A DNA stretch of 43,507 nucleotides from positions 1 through 43,507 of the forward strand of contig ONAY01000012.1 in the NCBI GenBank assembly GCA_900315895.1, read 5' to 3'. Source of the stretch: an uncultured Eubacteriales bacterium. Its GTDB lineage: Bacteria > Bacillota > Clostridia > Peptostreptococcales > Anaerovoracaceae. Shown piece after piece: positions 24,109 to 32,231 of the stretch (position 1 is its first letter; each line of letters opens with the position of its first letter). A program made the translations under genes and the position numbers. Under the pieces are notes generated by a model. It was not told the DNA's origin and did no database searches. It worked only from the letters and a program-made list of their open reading frames with translations.

Positions 24109-25089
24109 TCAGTGCGCCATCAGATACTCCATGATCTCCACGGCGTTGGTGGCGGCGCCTTTTCTGATCTGGTCGCCGCAGCACCAGAGGCTGAGGCCGT
24201 TCTCAGACGTGAGATCCCGGCGGAGCCTGCTGACGTATATAAGATCCTGATCGGAAGTGTCCAGGGGAGTGGCGACAGGCTCCTTCATGAGGACCACCCC
24301 GGAGGCCGCAGAAATGGCGTTTTCAGCCTGTTCCACCGTAACATGTGACTCTGTTTCAAAAGTGGCGGAAATCGAGTGAGACCTGAAAACAGGCACCCTC
24401 ACGCAGGTGCAGGTGACCTTGAGGTCCGGGGAGTGCAGTATTTTGCGCCCCTCGTTCTGCATCTTCATCTCCTCTGAGGTGTAGCCCTCCGAATCGTATG
24501 AACCGATCTGGGCGATGCAGTTGTAGGCGATCTGGGCAGGGAAGACCTGCGGGGTGACGGACTGGCCAGAAGACAGGGCAGCCACCTGGTCCTCCAGTTC
24601 TTTGAGCCCCGCTTTACCAGCCCCGGATACCGCCTGGTAGGTGGAGGCCACCAGGGTCTTTAGGGGGCTCAGCCGGTGGACGGGGGCCAGGGCCATGTAG
24701 GTTATTATAGTGGAGCAGTTGGGGTTGGCCACCACGCCGTGGTGGGCCAGGGCGTCCTCGCCGTTTATCTGGGGGATCACCAGGGGCACATCGGGATCCA
24801 GGCGGAAGGCGCTGGAGTTATCGATGTAGACTGCGCCGCTTTCCCGGATCATGGGGAGAAGCTCCCGGGACACGTCGGCTTCCGCGGCGCCCAGCAGGAA
24901 GTCCAGGCCCCTCAAAGACTGCGGAGTGCAGAGGGTAAGCTCCACATCGCGCCCCATGAAGGACGCGGTCCGCCCGGCGGACCGCTGGCTTGCGAAAAGC
25001 CTGAGCTCGCAGTCGATCCCGCGCTCTTCCATAACTTTGAGCATCTGTTCGCCCACTGCGCCGGTGGCGCCAAGTATACCTATTCTCAT
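24109..25089 (-). CDS. asd: Aspartate-semialdehyde dehydrogenase
   Basis: A 326-residue enzyme that reduces aspartyl phosphate to aspartate semialdehyde with NADPH, the branch-point step for lysine, diaminopimelate, threonine and methionine. The nucleotide-binding GATGAVGEQML is at residues 7-17, the catalytic cysteine is in VVANPNCSTIITYMAL (near 129), and STYQAVSGAGKAG follows. A substrate-binding arginine and histidine are expected in VRVPVFRSHSI. The length is normal. The start overlaps the lysC stop by four bases (ATGA), so the two enzymes of consecutive steps are translationally coupled. Confidence 0.95.
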   Translation of the reverse strand: MRIGILGATGAVGEQMLKVMEERGIDCELRLFASQRSAGRTASFMGRDVELTLCTPQSLRGLDFLLGAAEADVSRELLPMIRESGAVYIDNSSAFRLDPDVPLVIPQINGEDALAHHGVVANPNCSTIITYMALAPVHRLSPLKTLVASTYQAVSGAGKAGLKELEDQVAALSSGQSVTPQVFPAQIAYNCIAQIGSYDSEGYTSEEMKMQNEGRKILHSPDLKVTCTCVRVPVFRSHSISATFETESHVTVEQAENAISAASGVVLMKEPVATPLDTSDQDLIYVSRLRRDLTSENGLSLWCCGDQIRKGAATNAVEIMEYLMAH

Positions 25090-26423
25090 ATTTTTTGTTC
25101 CTCGTAAATGAATTTATCGTAGATGCAGTTGATGGCCCGCCCGAAGTCCCCATCGTCCACGCCCACCACCACCGAAAGCTCGTCGGCGCACTGGCTGATG
25201 ACCCGGATATTGATGTGGTTTCGGCCGAACTCAGAAAGGAACTGGCCGGAGGAGCCTGGCACTGCCTTCATGCCTCGTCCCACCACCGCGATGAGGCTTA
25301 TGTGGTCCTCGACCTTGAGATCCTCCGGCTTGAATTCTTCGCTGAATCTGCCCAGGATCTCGTATTTGCAGTTGGCCACAGTATCGGACCGGACGATGAC
25401 GGTGAAAGTATCCACCGTGAGGGCGACTCCTTCCACGGAGACTTTGTAGTCTTCGAAGGTGGCAAGGAGCCTTCTCAGGAACCCTACATCCACGCTGGAG
25501 TGGCTCTTGGTCAGGGTGAAGGCGGTGAAGTGCCGCCTGCCGGAGATGCCGGTGACCAGGCGGGGCGGGTCTTTCAGGTCCTGTTCACTGCAGTCGTCCA
25601 GGATCATGGTGCCCGGGGCGGCCGGGTCATTGGTGTTCCGTATATTAATTGGTATGTTTTTCTCTCGAACCGGGAAGATGGCATCGTCGTGCAAAACATC
25701 CGCCCCCATGTAGCTCATGAGCCTGAGCTCGCTGTAGTTTATCCGGGGTATGGAGAGGGGATTCTTCACGATCCTGGGATCCGCCACCAGGAAGCCGGAA
25801 ACATCGGTCCAGTTCTCATAGACCTCGGCGTCCGCCGCGTTGGCGATGAGGGCTCCAGTGATGTCGCTTCCTCCTCTGGACATGACCCGGATGCTGCCGT
25901 CAGGCATGGAACCGTAAAACCCCGGGATGACGATGGGTGAGGAGCCACCCGCCCTGAGAGCCAGCTGCTCCCGGATCTTAGGCAAATCGAAGGAGCCGTC
26001 GGCTTTGAAGTATATTACGTCCTTGGCGTCCACAAAGGTGGCGCCCAGATATTCAGCCATGAGGAGGGCAGCCAGGTATTCGCCACGGCTCACCACATAG
26101 TCGGTGGTGGCGCCCCGGTCCAGAGCCCGGCGGATATCCAGGAAATGTGATTCAAGATCGGTGGTGAGCCCCAGGTCATCTCGGATCTTAAGGTATTTGT
26201 CCTCTATGAGCCTGAAAATATCATCGTAGGGCACGCCGTACCGTATGTGGGCCTCGCAGAGGTACAAAAGATCCGTGACCTTGTGATCCTCCTTGGATTC
26301 CTTGCCGCAGGCGCTTACCACCACGTAGCGCCTGGAAGGGTCGGACTCCACAATGGAGCGGACTTTTCGGAATTGTGTGCTGTTTGCCAGGGACGAGCCC
26401 CCGAACTTGGCGACTTTTAACAT
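25086..26423 (-). CDS. lysC: Aspartate kinase
   Basis: A 445-residue enzyme that phosphorylates aspartate, the first step of the aspartate family pathway. The N-terminal kinase domain starts VAKFGGSSLA (residues 4-13) and includes SRGEYLAALLMAEYLG and SRGGSDITGALIA. Two ACT domains at the C-terminus (SSVDVGFLRRLLATFEDYKV and HINIRVISQCADELSVVVGV) imply feedback by an amino acid, probably lysine. ATG 26423 is chosen because GGAG lies six bases before it; the frame is open for 14 more codons upstream, but those starts have no good site. No lysine riboswitch is visible upstream. It is divergent from asnA, which also uses aspartate. Confidence 0.94.
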   Translation of the reverse strand: MLKVAKFGGSSLANSTQFRKVRSIVESDPSRRYVVVSACGKESKEDHKVTDLLYLCEAHIRYGVPYDDIFRLIEDKYLKIRDDLGLTTDLESHFLDIRRALDRGATTDYVVSRGEYLAALLMAEYLGATFVDAKDVIYFKADGSFDLPKIREQLALRAGGSSPIVIPGFYGSMPDGSIRVMSRGGSDITGALIANAADAEVYENWTDVSGFLVADPRIVKNPLSIPRINYSELRLMSYMGADVLHDDAIFPVREKNIPINIRNTNDPAAPGTMILDDCSEQDLKDPPRLVTGISGRRHFTAFTLTKSHSSVDVGFLRRLLATFEDYKVSVEGVALTVDTFTVIVRSDTVANCKYEILGRFSEEFKPEDLKVEDHISLIAVVGRGMKAVPGSSGQFLSEFGRNHINIRVISQCADELSVVVGVDDGDFGRAINCIYDKFIYEEQKI

Positions 26424-26452
26424 TTTTTTCTCCATTCTTGCAAATATTTTTG

Positions 26453-26481
26453 TTGACTTAAACAAGAAAATTGAATAAAGT
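26453..26481 (+). promoter_or_regulatory. Likely promoter of asnA
   Basis: TTGACT (26453-26458), a 17-bp spacer and TAAAGT (26476-26481). On the opposite strand TTGAAT and TACACT 17 bp apart could serve lysC-asd, so the 115-bp divergent region may carry overlapping promoters. Confidence 0.5.
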
Positions 26482-26538
26482 TAGTGTAACATTACAAACG
26501 AAACGATTCAAGAGTTTTTTGAGCAACAGGAGAGAAAT

Positions 26539-27549
26539 ATGGCAAGCAAGATCTTCATACCGGATGGTTACAGGTCGCCCCTGGACGTCTACGAGACCCA
26601 GCGGGTGATCGATTTCATAAAGCACACCTTTCAGCGGGAGCTGTCGGTGGCGCTGAATCTGAAGCGCGTCAGCGCGCCTCTGGTGGTCATGAGCGACCTG
26701 GGCTTCAATGACAACCTGTCCGGGGTGGAGCGGCCGGTCAGGTTCGATGTGCCTGCGGTGGGGCAGGACTCAGAGGTGGTTCAGTCCCTGGCCAAGTGGA
26801 AAAGATACGCCCTTAAGAAATACGACTTCAGCCTCCACGAGGGGCTCCTCACGGACATGAACGCCATCCGCCGGGACGAGGCCCTGGACAACCTGCACTC
26901 CATCTATGTGGACCAGTGGGACTGGGAGATGATAATCGACGGCGGCGACCGAAACGAGGCCTTCCTGCACGAGACGGTGGAGCGCATCGTAAGCGCCATC
27001 GCCAGGGTGGGGGAGGAGCTTCACTGGCGCTTCCCGAAGCTGACCCCCAAGGTGGAGCGGGACATTTTCTTTATCACCTCCCAGGAGTTGGAGGATGCAT
27101 ATCCGGACCTCACCCCGGAGGAGCGGGAACACGAGCTTCTAAAGGCGCACCACACCGCATTCATATCCCAGATCGGCGGGGCCCTCAGGTCAGGCAAGCC
27201 CCACGGCTCGCGCTCCCCTGACTACGATGACTGGAGCCTGAACGGGGATCTTTTGTTCTGGGACGAGACCCTTAAGTGCCCCATCGAGATATCTTCCATG
27301 GGTATCCGCGTGGACGGCGCGACCCTGCTTCGTCAGCTGGCCCTGGCCAACTGTGAGGACCGCAAAAAACTCTACTTCCACAAGCTCCTCCTTGAAAACA
27401 GGCTGCCGCTCACCATCGGCGGCGGCATCGGCCAGTCCCGGCTTTGCATGTTCCTCATGGGCTCCTGCCACATCGGCGAGGTCCAGGCGGCGGTCTGGGA
27501 CCGGGAGACGGAGGACGCCTTCGAGAAGAGGGGGATAGTGTTGCTGTAG
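26539..27549 (+). CDS. asnA: Aspartate-ammonia ligase
   Basis: A 336-residue ammonia-dependent asparagine synthetase with the class II aminoacyl-tRNA synthetase fold. Typical segments are YETQRVIDFIKHTFQRELSVALNLKRVSAPL, NDNLSGVERPVRFDV, AVVQSLAKWKR-like VVQSLAKWKRYAL, YVDQWDWE, and the C-terminal LTIGGGIGQSRLCMFLM. It converts aspartate, ATP and NH3 to asparagine, AMP and PPi. The length is as expected and AGGAG precedes the ATG. Downstream lie two palindromic repeats rather than an obvious terminator of its own. Confidence 0.95.
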   Translation: MASKIFIPDGYRSPLDVYETQRVIDFIKHTFQRELSVALNLKRVSAPLVVMSDLGFNDNLSGVERPVRFDVPAVGQDSEVVQSLAKWKRYALKKYDFSLHEGLLTDMNAIRRDEALDNLHSIYVDQWDWEMIIDGGDRNEAFLHETVERIVSAIARVGEELHWRFPKLTPKVERDIFFITSQELEDAYPDLTPEEREHELLKAHHTAFISQIGGALRSGKPHGSRSPDYDDWSLNGDLLFWDETLKCPIEISSMGIRVDGATLLRQLALANCEDRKKLYFHKLLLENRLPLTIGGGIGQSRLCMFLMGSCHIGEVQAAVWDRETEDAFEKRGIVLL

Positions 27550-27574
27550 AGGGGCGCGCGGCGCGGCGCGGAGT

Positions 27575-27644
27575 TTTCCGTTGGAACGGGATTTTTTGTG
27601 CCGATGGGTTCATTATGGACCCAAAAAGTCGCTCTCAACGGAAG
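27575..27644. repeat. Intergenic palindromic repeat, copy 3
   Basis: Same family as 6486-6554. The ends are TTCCGTTGGA and CTCTCAACGGAAG, with an inner ATTTTTTGTG and a loop with GGGTTCATTATGG. It begins 26 bases after the asnA stop. Confidence 0.75.
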
Positions 27645-27658
27645 ACACCCATCACACC

Positions 27659-27727
27659 TTTCCGTTACAGCGCAAAAAATTGCCCTGCAAGGGACACATC
27701 ACATCAAAAAGCGTTCCAAAACGGAAA
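27659..27727. repeat. Intergenic palindromic repeat, diverged copy 4
   Basis: The ends TTTCCGTT (27659-27666) and AACGGAAA (27720-27727) form an inverted repeat, and CAGCGCAAAAAATTG lies inside. It stands in tandem with copy 3, as copies 1 and 2 do at 6.5 kb. Confidence 0.6.
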
Positions 27728-27750
27728 CTCCATAATACCACAAAACAAAA

Positions 27751-27772
27751 GCGGCGGCCCAAGGGCCGCCGC
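27751..27772 (-). terminator. Intrinsic terminator of the DDAH-NT5C-STAS operon
   Basis: GCGGCGGCCC (27751-27760), loop AA, GGGCCGCCGC (27763-27772). On the minus strand it is followed by TTTTGTTTTG. It lies 70 bases beyond the last stop codon. Confidence 0.85.
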
Positions 27773-27841
27773 AAGTCGTTATGATTCAATTTACAGATCG
27801 GGATCAAAAGCAACTACATCAAAATATTCTAATATTCAGTT

Positions 27842-29011
27842 TTAAAACGATAGATCATCGTATTTTGGAACAAGTTCTTCCAGCCTGACCCTGCAGAGCT
27901 CGATCTGCTTCTTGCCGAAGTCGGACTCGGAGTCGCGCCTTATGGTGCGGCGCATGAGCCTGGTGTAGGTCAGTATGCTGGCCTTTTCTACAACGGATCT
28001 GACGTAGTCTTCATCGTCGGAATCAAGATACATGTGAATGGCGAGATCCCATACCTTGGCCACCAGGTCCCGGGGAAGGCTGAAAAATTTCTCCGGGATC
28101 GACGGGTCTATCTCACCGAAGGCCACATAGCCGAAGTACATATAGGCTATGTCCAGTATGGGGTGGCCGTAGGACAGGGTGTCCATATCGATGAGGAGGA
28201 CTTCGTCGTTCTGCATCTCCACATTATTGGTGTGATAGTCGCCGTGGATCACGGTGTGCCTGTCGGGGATGCTCTCGGTGAGCCTCACCAGCTTCTCGTA
28301 GATCTCAGGCTTCAGGTAGTCCTTGAGGAATTTGGCCCGGTCCACCGCCACCAGCTTGCCGTTGGGCATCTCGCCGGGGCTCACTTCGGTGGAGTGGATG
28401 GTCTTGAGAAGGTCGGCAAAAAGCCGGACGTAGTGCTCTATGTCCTCAGGATTCTCCCTGACCAGCTTGGTGAAGGACTTGGCGTTCAGAAGCTCGAACA
28501 CCGAGGCGTAATTCTCTCCCACCTTCACAACGTCGAAGGGGATGGCCGTGGGGATACCCAGGATCAGAGCCTTCCTTGCCAGGTCCCGCTCCTGCTTGAT
28601 CTCGTCCAGAACGTCAGGGTTGCGGTATACCTTGACTACCAGCTCGTCGTTATATCTGTAGACTACGCCGTTGGAGCCGGAGCCCAAGACTTCGCAGCCT
28701 TCCACGGACATCTGCCGGTAGGCTTTGTGAATGTCCATCATTTCGGTAAAGCCGGTCATCTCGAAGATGTCGTAGACCTCCTGGGAGGCATTGGTGAGGG
28801 TGATGGACGGGTCTTTTTTGCGGAATCTGAGGATCATACGGAGACCTGCGCTGGAGATGTAGGTCAGGTCCATAAGGTCCAGCGTGAGGGAGGCTCCCGG
28901 GTGATCGTTCCAAATGGCCAAGACCTCGTTTTCCGCGGCCTGAGCGTTTGATGAGTCTATTCTCCCCTGGGGGAAGACTGTTAGTGTACCGTTTTCGAAT
29001 TCGTGTCTCAT
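27842..29011 (-). CDS. STAS domain fused to aminoglycoside-phosphotransferase-like kinase
   Basis: A 389-residue fusion. Residues 1 to about 100 form a STAS (anti-sigma-factor-antagonist-type) domain: GTLTVFPQGRIDSSNA, then DLTYISSAGLRMILRF, where the serine of ISSAG is the usual phosphorylation site. From about 105 a phosphotransferase domain of the APH/choline-kinase type follows: GSGSNGVVYRY is a glycine loop, VVKVYR carries the lysine, VIHGDYHTNNVE is the catalytic loop and LIDMDTL the metal-binding aspartate. The kinase half resembles the TIGR02172-type APH branch. Function unknown; a kinase acting on, or gated by, its own STAS domain is inference. Its ATG overlaps the upstream stop by four bases, so it is coupled to the NT5C gene. 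Confidence 0.87.
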   Translation of the reverse strand: MRHEFENGTLTVFPQGRIDSSNAQAAENEVLAIWNDHPGASLTLDLMDLTYISSAGLRMILRFRKKDPSITLTNASQEVYDIFEMTGFTEMMDIHKAYRQMSVEGCEVLGSGSNGVVYRYNDELVVKVYRNPDVLDEIKQERDLARKALILGIPTAIPFDVVKVGENYASVFELLNAKSFTKLVRENPEDIEHYVRLFADLLKTIHSTEVSPGEMPNGKLVAVDRAKFLKDYLKPEIYEKLVRLTESIPDRHTVIHGDYHTNNVEMQNDEVLLIDMDTLSYGHPILDIAYMYFGYVAFGEIDPSIPEKFFSLPRDLVAKVWDLAIHMYLDSDDEDYVRSVVEKASILTYTRLMRRTIRRDSESDFGKKQIELCRVRLEELVPKYDDLSF

Positions 29012-29505
29012 AAGGCGTATAACTGTTTCTCTGCTGATGCTATATCTGTAAAGTGTATGCCTGTGCCGCCCTTCTGGCGCCAGCGGCGGATGTTCAGTTC
29101 CAGGTCGTCGATCAGGACGTACTCAGGGCCAAAGCAGTAGTCCACCTTGCCCTCCTTGAAGACTATGTTGACCTTTACGTCTGGGTGGAGCCAGGCGTGG
29201 GACCAGAATATTTTGTCCTCGGTGGCCCACTGGATGTGCCGATGGGGCTTGGGGATGCCGGAGAGGATCTCCACCCTGCCATCGTACCTGTTCCAGACTC
29301 GGTCGAAGAATTCCTTGGCGCCGGGCATCAGGTCCAGCTTCAGGTAGAAGTGATCCACTCGGCGGATTGCCTCCCACATCATGTCATCTTCTTCCTTGGT
29401 GCGGTGTGTTCTGTCAGCGAAGTGGAAGCCTGCCAGCTCACGGACTCCCTTATCGAAGTCAGCCAGAACATCGTCCAGATCGAAAAATATCTTAAGGGGC
29501 TCCAT
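29008..29505 (-). CDS. 5'(3')-nucleotidase-type HAD phosphatase (NT5C family)
   Basis: A 165-residue HAD-superfamily protein with the NT5C signature FFDLDDVLADFDKGVRELAG (nucleophile Asp in motif I), a later VEILSGIPKP (motif II region) and VLIDDLELNIRRW (motif IV). The family dephosphorylates deoxyribonucleotides; the exact substrate here is unknown. GAGG lies seven bases before the ATG. It starts one base after the DDAH-like stop and its own stop overlaps the STAS-kinase start, so all three genes are tightly coupled. Confidence 0.85.
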   Translation of the reverse strand: MEPLKIFFDLDDVLADFDKGVRELAGFHFADRTHRTKEEDDMMWEAIRRVDHFYLKLDLMPGAKEFFDRVWNRYDGRVEILSGIPKPHRHIQWATEDKIFWSHAWLHPDVKVNIVFKEGKVDYCFGPEYVLIDDLELNIRRWRQKGGTGIHFTDIASAEKQLYAL

Positions 29506-29506
29506 C

Positions 29507-30286
29507 TCAGAACCTCAGGGACAGGCAGGTCAGGCTGCCGTCGATCTTTCTGAATTCAGAGGTGTCCACTGTGATGGTTGGGTAGCCCAGATCCTGTATG
29601 AGTTTGAGGGTCTTGGGATAGCCGGCGGGCACCAGTACGGTGCCGTTGATCCAAAGGCTGTTGATGGCATAAAGCTCGTCCTTAGGAACGATATATCTGT
29701 TAAAATCCTTGAAGGCGGGGACCTTGTCCATGGTCTCCGTCACAAGGAGGTTGTTATTCTCCAGGTAGATCACGAAGTCCTTAAGGTGGAGGCCTTCGGT
29801 GACAGGCACGGTCTCGGAGGTGTAGCCGAACTTGGTGACGATCTCGTTGAACTGTCTGGCGCCTTCCGCGTTGGTGCGGTCGCTCTGGCCAACGTAGAAG
29901 TGGCGTCCCACCAGCATGACGTCGCCGCCTTCCATGGTGCCGGGGCCCTCTATGCAAAATATCTGCTCGTCGCTGTAGAAATTCCTGAGAGCAGGCAGGA
30001 TCTCATACTTCTCACCGTTTCTGGAGTCTCTGGCCGGGTTGGTGACCACGGCACAGCCTTCCATTACAACGGCGGGATCCTCTGTGAAGCAGGAATCGGG
30101 GAAACGCTCGTCGGCTTCCAGGTCCAGGACTTCAAGGCCCAGGCTTTCAAGGGTCTCAATATATTTATTGTGCTGCCTGACTGCAAGCTCATAGTCGGGC
30201 TGCTCCACTGACTCTGTGAACTGAGCCGTGGAGATACCATCGATGAGGGCGCGGCAAGGTTTCTTGGTTATGGCTCGTGTAAACAT
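29507..30286 (-). CDS. Dimethylarginine dimethylaminohydrolase / arginine deiminase-family amidinohydrolase
   Basis: A 259-residue guanidine-modifying enzyme. Family motifs are FPDSCFTEDPAVV, GPGTMEGGDVMLVG (the GME-fold EGGD), EGLHLKDFV with the catalytic His, and the nucleophilic Cys in GSLTCLSLRF at the C-terminus (about residue 254). The size fits DDAH, which hydrolyses methylated arginines or related guanidino compounds to citrulline and an amine; the substrate here is not proven. ATG 30286 is chosen because AGGAGG is seven bases upstream, whereas the ATG at 30292 would touch that site. It heads an operon with NT5C and STAS-kinase genes. Confidence 0.88.
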   Translation of the reverse strand: MFTRAITKKPCRALIDGISTAQFTESVEQPDYELAVRQHNKYIETLESLGLEVLDLEADERFPDSCFTEDPAVVMEGCAVVTNPARDSRNGEKYEILPALRNFYSDEQIFCIEGPGTMEGGDVMLVGRHFYVGQSDRTNAEGARQFNEIVTKFGYTSETVPVTEGLHLKDFVIYLENNNLLVTETMDKVPAFKDFNRYIVPKDELYAINSLWINGTVLVPAGYPKTLKLIQDLGYPTITVDTSEFRKIDGSLTCLSLRF

Positions 30287-30365
30287 GAACATTCCTCCTC
30301 GCTTTTAGTCTTTACCATGGTAAATTATATCATAGCTTTTCGCAAATGACCAGCGGAAAGGGTGG

Positions 30366-30394
30366 TTGTACCGGGGCAAATATTTTGATATGAT
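30366..30394 (+). promoter_or_regulatory. Promoter of lpdA
   Basis: TTGTAC (30366-30371), a 17-bp spacer and TATGAT (30389-30394), giving a leader of about 60 nt. Confidence 0.6.
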
Positions 30395-30463
30395 AGTATA
30401 CGGTGGCAGGAGAAAACAGGCCCCCGCGGCCAATCGACATATCCTGCAGAAAGGTACAATATC

Positions 30464-31870
30464 ATGAATTTACTCATAATCGGCGGCGGTCCCGGCGGAT
30501 ACGAGACCGCTATCAGAGCGGCACAGATGGGCGCAACGGTCACCCTGGTAGAGAAGGAGTCCCTGGGCGGGACCTGCCTGAACGTGGGCTGCATCCCCAC
30601 GAAGGCCTTGATCCACTCCGCAGACCTTTACAACGAGGTGGTGAAGGACGCCGCGAAGCAGGGTGTGGTCTGCGAGAACGTGACTCTGGATTTCCAGGCT
30701 GTCCAGGCCAGGAAACAGAAGGTGGTGTCCCAGCTGGTAAACGGCGTGGGCTCCCTCATGAAGGCCTACGGCATCACCGTGAAGAAGGGCATGGCAGTCT
30801 TTACCGCAAAAGACACTGTCCAGGTCAGGTCGGCCGAGGGCACAGAGGATCTCACCTTCGATAAGTGCATCATCGCTTCCGGCTCGGTGCCATCAGTGGT
30901 GCCCATCCCGGGACACGACCTTGATGGCGTGGTTGATTCCACAGGGGCGCTGAGCTTCAGCGAAGTACCCAAGAGCCTGGCCATCATCGGCGGAGGAGTC
31001 ATCGGCATCGAGATCGGACACGCCTACGCCCGCTTCGGGACCAAGGTCACCGTCATCGAGATGCTGCCTGAGATACTTATGAATCTGGATAAAGATCTGG
31101 TGGCGGTCCAGCGCAGGAACATGCGCCGCGCTAAGATCGACGTGAAGACAAGCTCCGCAGTCCAGTCCATAGAGAAGACCGAGGAAGGCCTCAAGGTAAA
31201 CGTGAAGGACTCAAACGACAAGGAATTCTCAGTGGCGGCCGAAAAAGTCCTGATGTGCGTAGGGCGCCGCCCCGCCACGGATGACATGGGCCTGGATGAG
31301 ATCGGTGTTGAGAGAGACCGCAGAAGGATCCTTGTGGACGAGAACTTCAAAACATCCGTAGACAACATCTACGCCATCGGCGACTGCATCGGCGGCATCA
31401 TGCTGGCCCACGTGGCCTCCGCTGAAGGAGGCGCCTGCCTGGAAGGCATCATGGGCAAGGAGAGAACGGTGAACCTGAGCGTGATCCCCTCCTGCGTCTA
31501 CACCCAGCCGGAGCTGGCCGGAGTAGGCCTCACTGAGCAGGAATGCGAGAAGCAGGCCGAGGAGAACGGCCTGGAGTATGAGATCGGCAAGTTCCCCTTG
31601 ATGGGTAACGGCAAGTCTCTGATCATCGGCGAACAGTCCGGCCTGGTGAAGGTCATCGCCGAGAAGGCCACAGGCAAGGTCCTGGGCATCCACATGGCAG
31701 GCCCCAACGCCACAGAGATAATTATGGAAGGTGCGCTGGCCATTGCCAAGGGCTGCACAGTGCAGGACGTGCTGGACACTGTCCACGCCCATCCCACGGT
31801 GTCCGAATCCGTCAAGGAAGCCGCCCACGCGGTGTTCGGCAACGCGGTGAACATGCCGCCCGCCAAATAG
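30464..31870 (+). CDS. lpdA: Dihydrolipoyl dehydrogenase
   Basis: A 468-residue flavoprotein that reoxidises dihydrolipoamide with NAD+. The N-terminal FAD site IIGGGPGGYETAIRAA, the redox disulfide C38/C43 in GGTCLNVGCIPTKA, the NAD site AIIGGGVIGIEIG, the second FAD motif NIYAIGDCIGG and the C-terminal HAHPTVSE (His443/Glu448 pair) are all intact. It serves as E3 of a 2-oxo acid dehydrogenase or glycine cleavage system. No lipoyl domain is fused and no E1/E2 or gcv gene is in the window. It lies 1.1 kb from lplA, whose product attaches lipoate, so the context agrees with lipoate metabolism. Confidence 0.96.
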   Translation: MNLLIIGGGPGGYETAIRAAQMGATVTLVEKESLGGTCLNVGCIPTKALIHSADLYNEVVKDAAKQGVVCENVTLDFQAVQARKQKVVSQLVNGVGSLMKAYGITVKKGMAVFTAKDTVQVRSAEGTEDLTFDKCIIASGSVPSVVPIPGHDLDGVVDSTGALSFSEVPKSLAIIGGGVIGIEIGHAYARFGTKVTVIEMLPEILMNLDKDLVAVQRRNMRRAKIDVKTSSAVQSIEKTEEGLKVNVKDSNDKEFSVAAEKVLMCVGRRPATDDMGLDEIGVERDRRRILVDENFKTSVDNIYAIGDCIGGIMLAHVASAEGGACLEGIMGKERTVNLSVIPSCVYTQPELAGVGLTEQECEKQAEENGLEYEIGKFPLMGNGKSLIIGEQSGLVKVIAEKATGKVLGIHMAGPNATEIIMEGALAIAKGCTVQDVLDTVHAHPTVSESVKEAAHAVFGNAVNMPPAK

Positions 31871-31878
31871 TATAGAGG

Positions 31879-31903
31879 AACCCCGGGTGCCCCGGGGTTT
31901 TTG
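31879..31903 (+). terminator. Intrinsic terminator of lpdA
   Basis: AACCCCGGG (31879-31887), loop TGC, CCCGGGGTT (31891-31899), then T residues. Confidence 0.9.
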
Positions 31904-32032
31904 TTTAGGATGGAGTGAAGGGAAGGTAAATATTATGCCGTATGACAACATATTAACGATTTTGCCACTTTTCGGCTGATTTTGACCTGTAACGGGCAAA
32001 GTGATAACCGAAATCATGTCAAAACGGGAAAA

Positions 32033-32149
32033 AGTGTTTCCAAAGAGAAACAATTCATGAGCAAATGCAGCGATTTTACCTGCACAGGACGAGCAAAACA
32101 CCCCGGCCGGGGTTTTTTGCGCATGAATTGCACCTCGGTGGGAAACACT
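32033..32149 (+). promoter_or_regulatory. Structured region resembling a terminator/antiterminator switch
   Basis: Long arms AGTGTTTCC (32033-32041) / GGAAACACT (32141-32149) and AATTCATGAGCAAA (32052-32065) / TTTGCGCATGAATT (32116-32129, one mismatch) enclose about 50 bases. Nested inside, ACCCC-GGCC-GGGGT (32100-32113) followed by T6 looks like an intrinsic terminator, and its T-tract is part of the outer right arm. The two folds compete. The metallo-hydrolase/lplA operon lies downstream. No known riboswitch is recognised. Confidence 0.5.
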
Positions 32150-32177
32150 CTTCCAAGGACGAAGCCTCGCCAAGATA

Positions 32178-32206
32178 TTGATTAATTCGCCGAAATCAGA
32201 TATATA
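32178..32206 (+). promoter_or_regulatory. Promoter of the metallo-hydrolase/lplA operon
   Basis: TTGATT (32178-32183), a 17-bp spacer and TATATA (32201-32206). It places the transcript start near 32213 and so supports ATG 32232 over the upstream TTG. Confidence 0.5.
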
Positions 32207-32231
32207 TAAGAAGACGGAGCAAAACATACAA

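Noticed and set aside
26424-26538. Lysine riboswitch before lysC
   Set aside because: The upstream region is only 115 bp, AT-rich and shared with asnA. No L-box motifs or terminator are present.
28034-28951. Plus-strand frame opposite the STAS-kinase gene
   Set aside because: The opposite strand carries intact STAS and kinase motifs; this frame has no recognisable domain.
31982-32185. 67-residue frame in the lpdA-lplA gap
   Set aside because: It runs through the folded region and terminator, with no ribosome site or domain.
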